Positions 5,089 to 5,325 of a DNA stretch of 5,325 nucleotides are shown here, piece by piece. The notes below the pieces were generated by a model that worked only from the letters and a program-made list of their open reading frames with translations, was not told the DNA's origin and did not search any database. This DNA is from Desulfobulbaceae bacterium (GTDB taxonomy: Bacteria; Desulfobacterota; Desulfobulbia; Desulfobulbales; DAOVSZ01). Positions within the stretch are counted from its first letter, which is position 1; every line of letters begins with the position of its first letter. The stretch is from the NCBI GenBank assembly GCA_030627725.1, contig DAOVSZ010000222.1, positions 1 to 5,325 on the forward strand, in the 5' to 3' direction. A program made the translations under genes and the position numbers.

Positions 5089-5325
5089 TTACTTCGGCGG
5101 CACGGAAACAGATCGTCGGCTCAGTATATCAAGAAGAACCTCGGCTGCCTTTTTTACGGTTTCTTCTGAGAGATGACGAGTGATGGAGAAGCGGAGGCGG
5201 GCCGTATTTTTTGGGACTGTCGGAGGCCGGACAGCAGTGGCAAAAATAGTATTCTCCTGCAGTTCGGCGGCAATTTCAAGCGCTGTCCTGCTGTCGCCGA
5301 CCAGGATAGGGACGATCTGTGACGG
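5089..5325 (-). CDS. bioF: 8-amino-7-oxononanoate synthase, C-terminal fragment (cut by window edge)
   Basis: The reverse strand from the window edge gives 78 residues and a TAA stop (5091-5089). It begins PSQIVPILVGDSRTALEIA and contains the segment FATAVRPPTVPKNTARLRFS, which matches the C-terminal small domain of BioF: S-x-I-x-P-x-x-x-GD, then A-x-RPPTVP-x-x-TARLR. BioF is a PLP-dependent alpha-oxoamine synthase that joins pimeloyl-ACP (or -CoA) and alanine in the first committed step of the biotin ring pathway. The PLP lysine is outside the window. The RPPTVP motif favours BioF over the related 2-amino-3-ketobutyrate ligase or serine palmitoyltransferase. The tail after the last helix (RRSVSVPPK) is not distinctive. 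No clear terminator follows; six T residues come soon after the stop but no stable hairpin precedes them. Confidence 0.85.
   Translation of the reverse strand, partial: PSQIVPILVGDSRTALEIAAELQENTIFATAVRPPTVPKNTARLRFSITRHLSEETVKKAAEVLLDILSRRSVSVPPK

Noticed and set aside
5060..5091. Intrinsic terminator after bioF
   Set aside because: Six T residues follow the stop on the transcript, but I found no stable GC-rich hairpin directly before them.
4971..5183. 70-codon open frame on the plus strand spanning the bioF/5-FCL spacer
   Set aside because: Both ends overlap well-supported minus-strand genes, and the middle encodes the CACAGAG repeat. There is no clear ribosome site.

Overview
All seven protein-coding genes recognised here lie on the minus strand and read right to left. 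In transcription order they are: the 3' end of bioF (biotin synthesis), a 5-formyltetrahydrofolate cyclo-ligase gene, a histone-deacetylase-family amidohydrolase, an orphan response regulator with an HD-GYP output domain (predicted cyclic-di-GMP phosphodiesterase), gatC and gatA (tRNA-dependent amidotransferase), and the 5' end of hisC (histidine synthesis). bioF and hisC are cut by the window edges and were recovered by reading the reverse strand directly. Coding density is high. No tRNA, rRNA, insertion sequence, phage gene or CRISPR array was seen.

The gene content is that of a bacterial chromosome core region. An indirect (GatCAB) route to Asn-tRNA and/or Gln-tRNA, a REC-HD-GYP protein, a bacterial HDAC homologue, intermediate GC, and short G-rich or T-rich tandem repeats between genes fit a Gram-negative bacterium, possibly a member of the Desulfobacterota (deltaproteobacteria). 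That placement is an inference from style and has not been tested by phylogeny.

Layout by coordinate: 1-109 hisC start; 110-197 spacer with a degenerate 7-nt array and two overlapping hairpins; 198-1715 gatA; 1716-1803 spacer with a strong hairpin just before the gatA ribosome site; 1804-2088 gatC; 2096-3133 the REC-HD-GYP gene, only 7 nt before gatC; 3134-3196 spacer with two small palindromes and a promoter-like sequence that extends into the end of the previous gene; 3197-4240 HDAC-like gene; 4241-4383 spacer with a G-rich heptamer array (minus strand) running into the end of the next gene; 4384-4995 5-FCL gene; 4996-5088 spacer with a 9-nt repeat and a promoter-like sequence; 5089-5325 bioF end. 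No gene-free stretch exceeds 300 bases.

The genes do not form one pathway. Three are cofactor or amino-acid metabolism (biotin, one-carbon folate, histidine), two support translation (GatC/GatA), and two are regulatory or modifying enzymes (HD-GYP regulator, deacetylase). The tight HD-GYP/gatC junction and the promoter-like site before it suggest that the regulator and gatCA are co-transcribed. I did not find a convincing new biological system. The most notable features are the non-coding elements: a predicted RNA/DNA G-quadruplex array that also encodes the last codons of the 5-FCL gene, the structured gatC-gatA spacer, and the overlapping hairpins before hisC.
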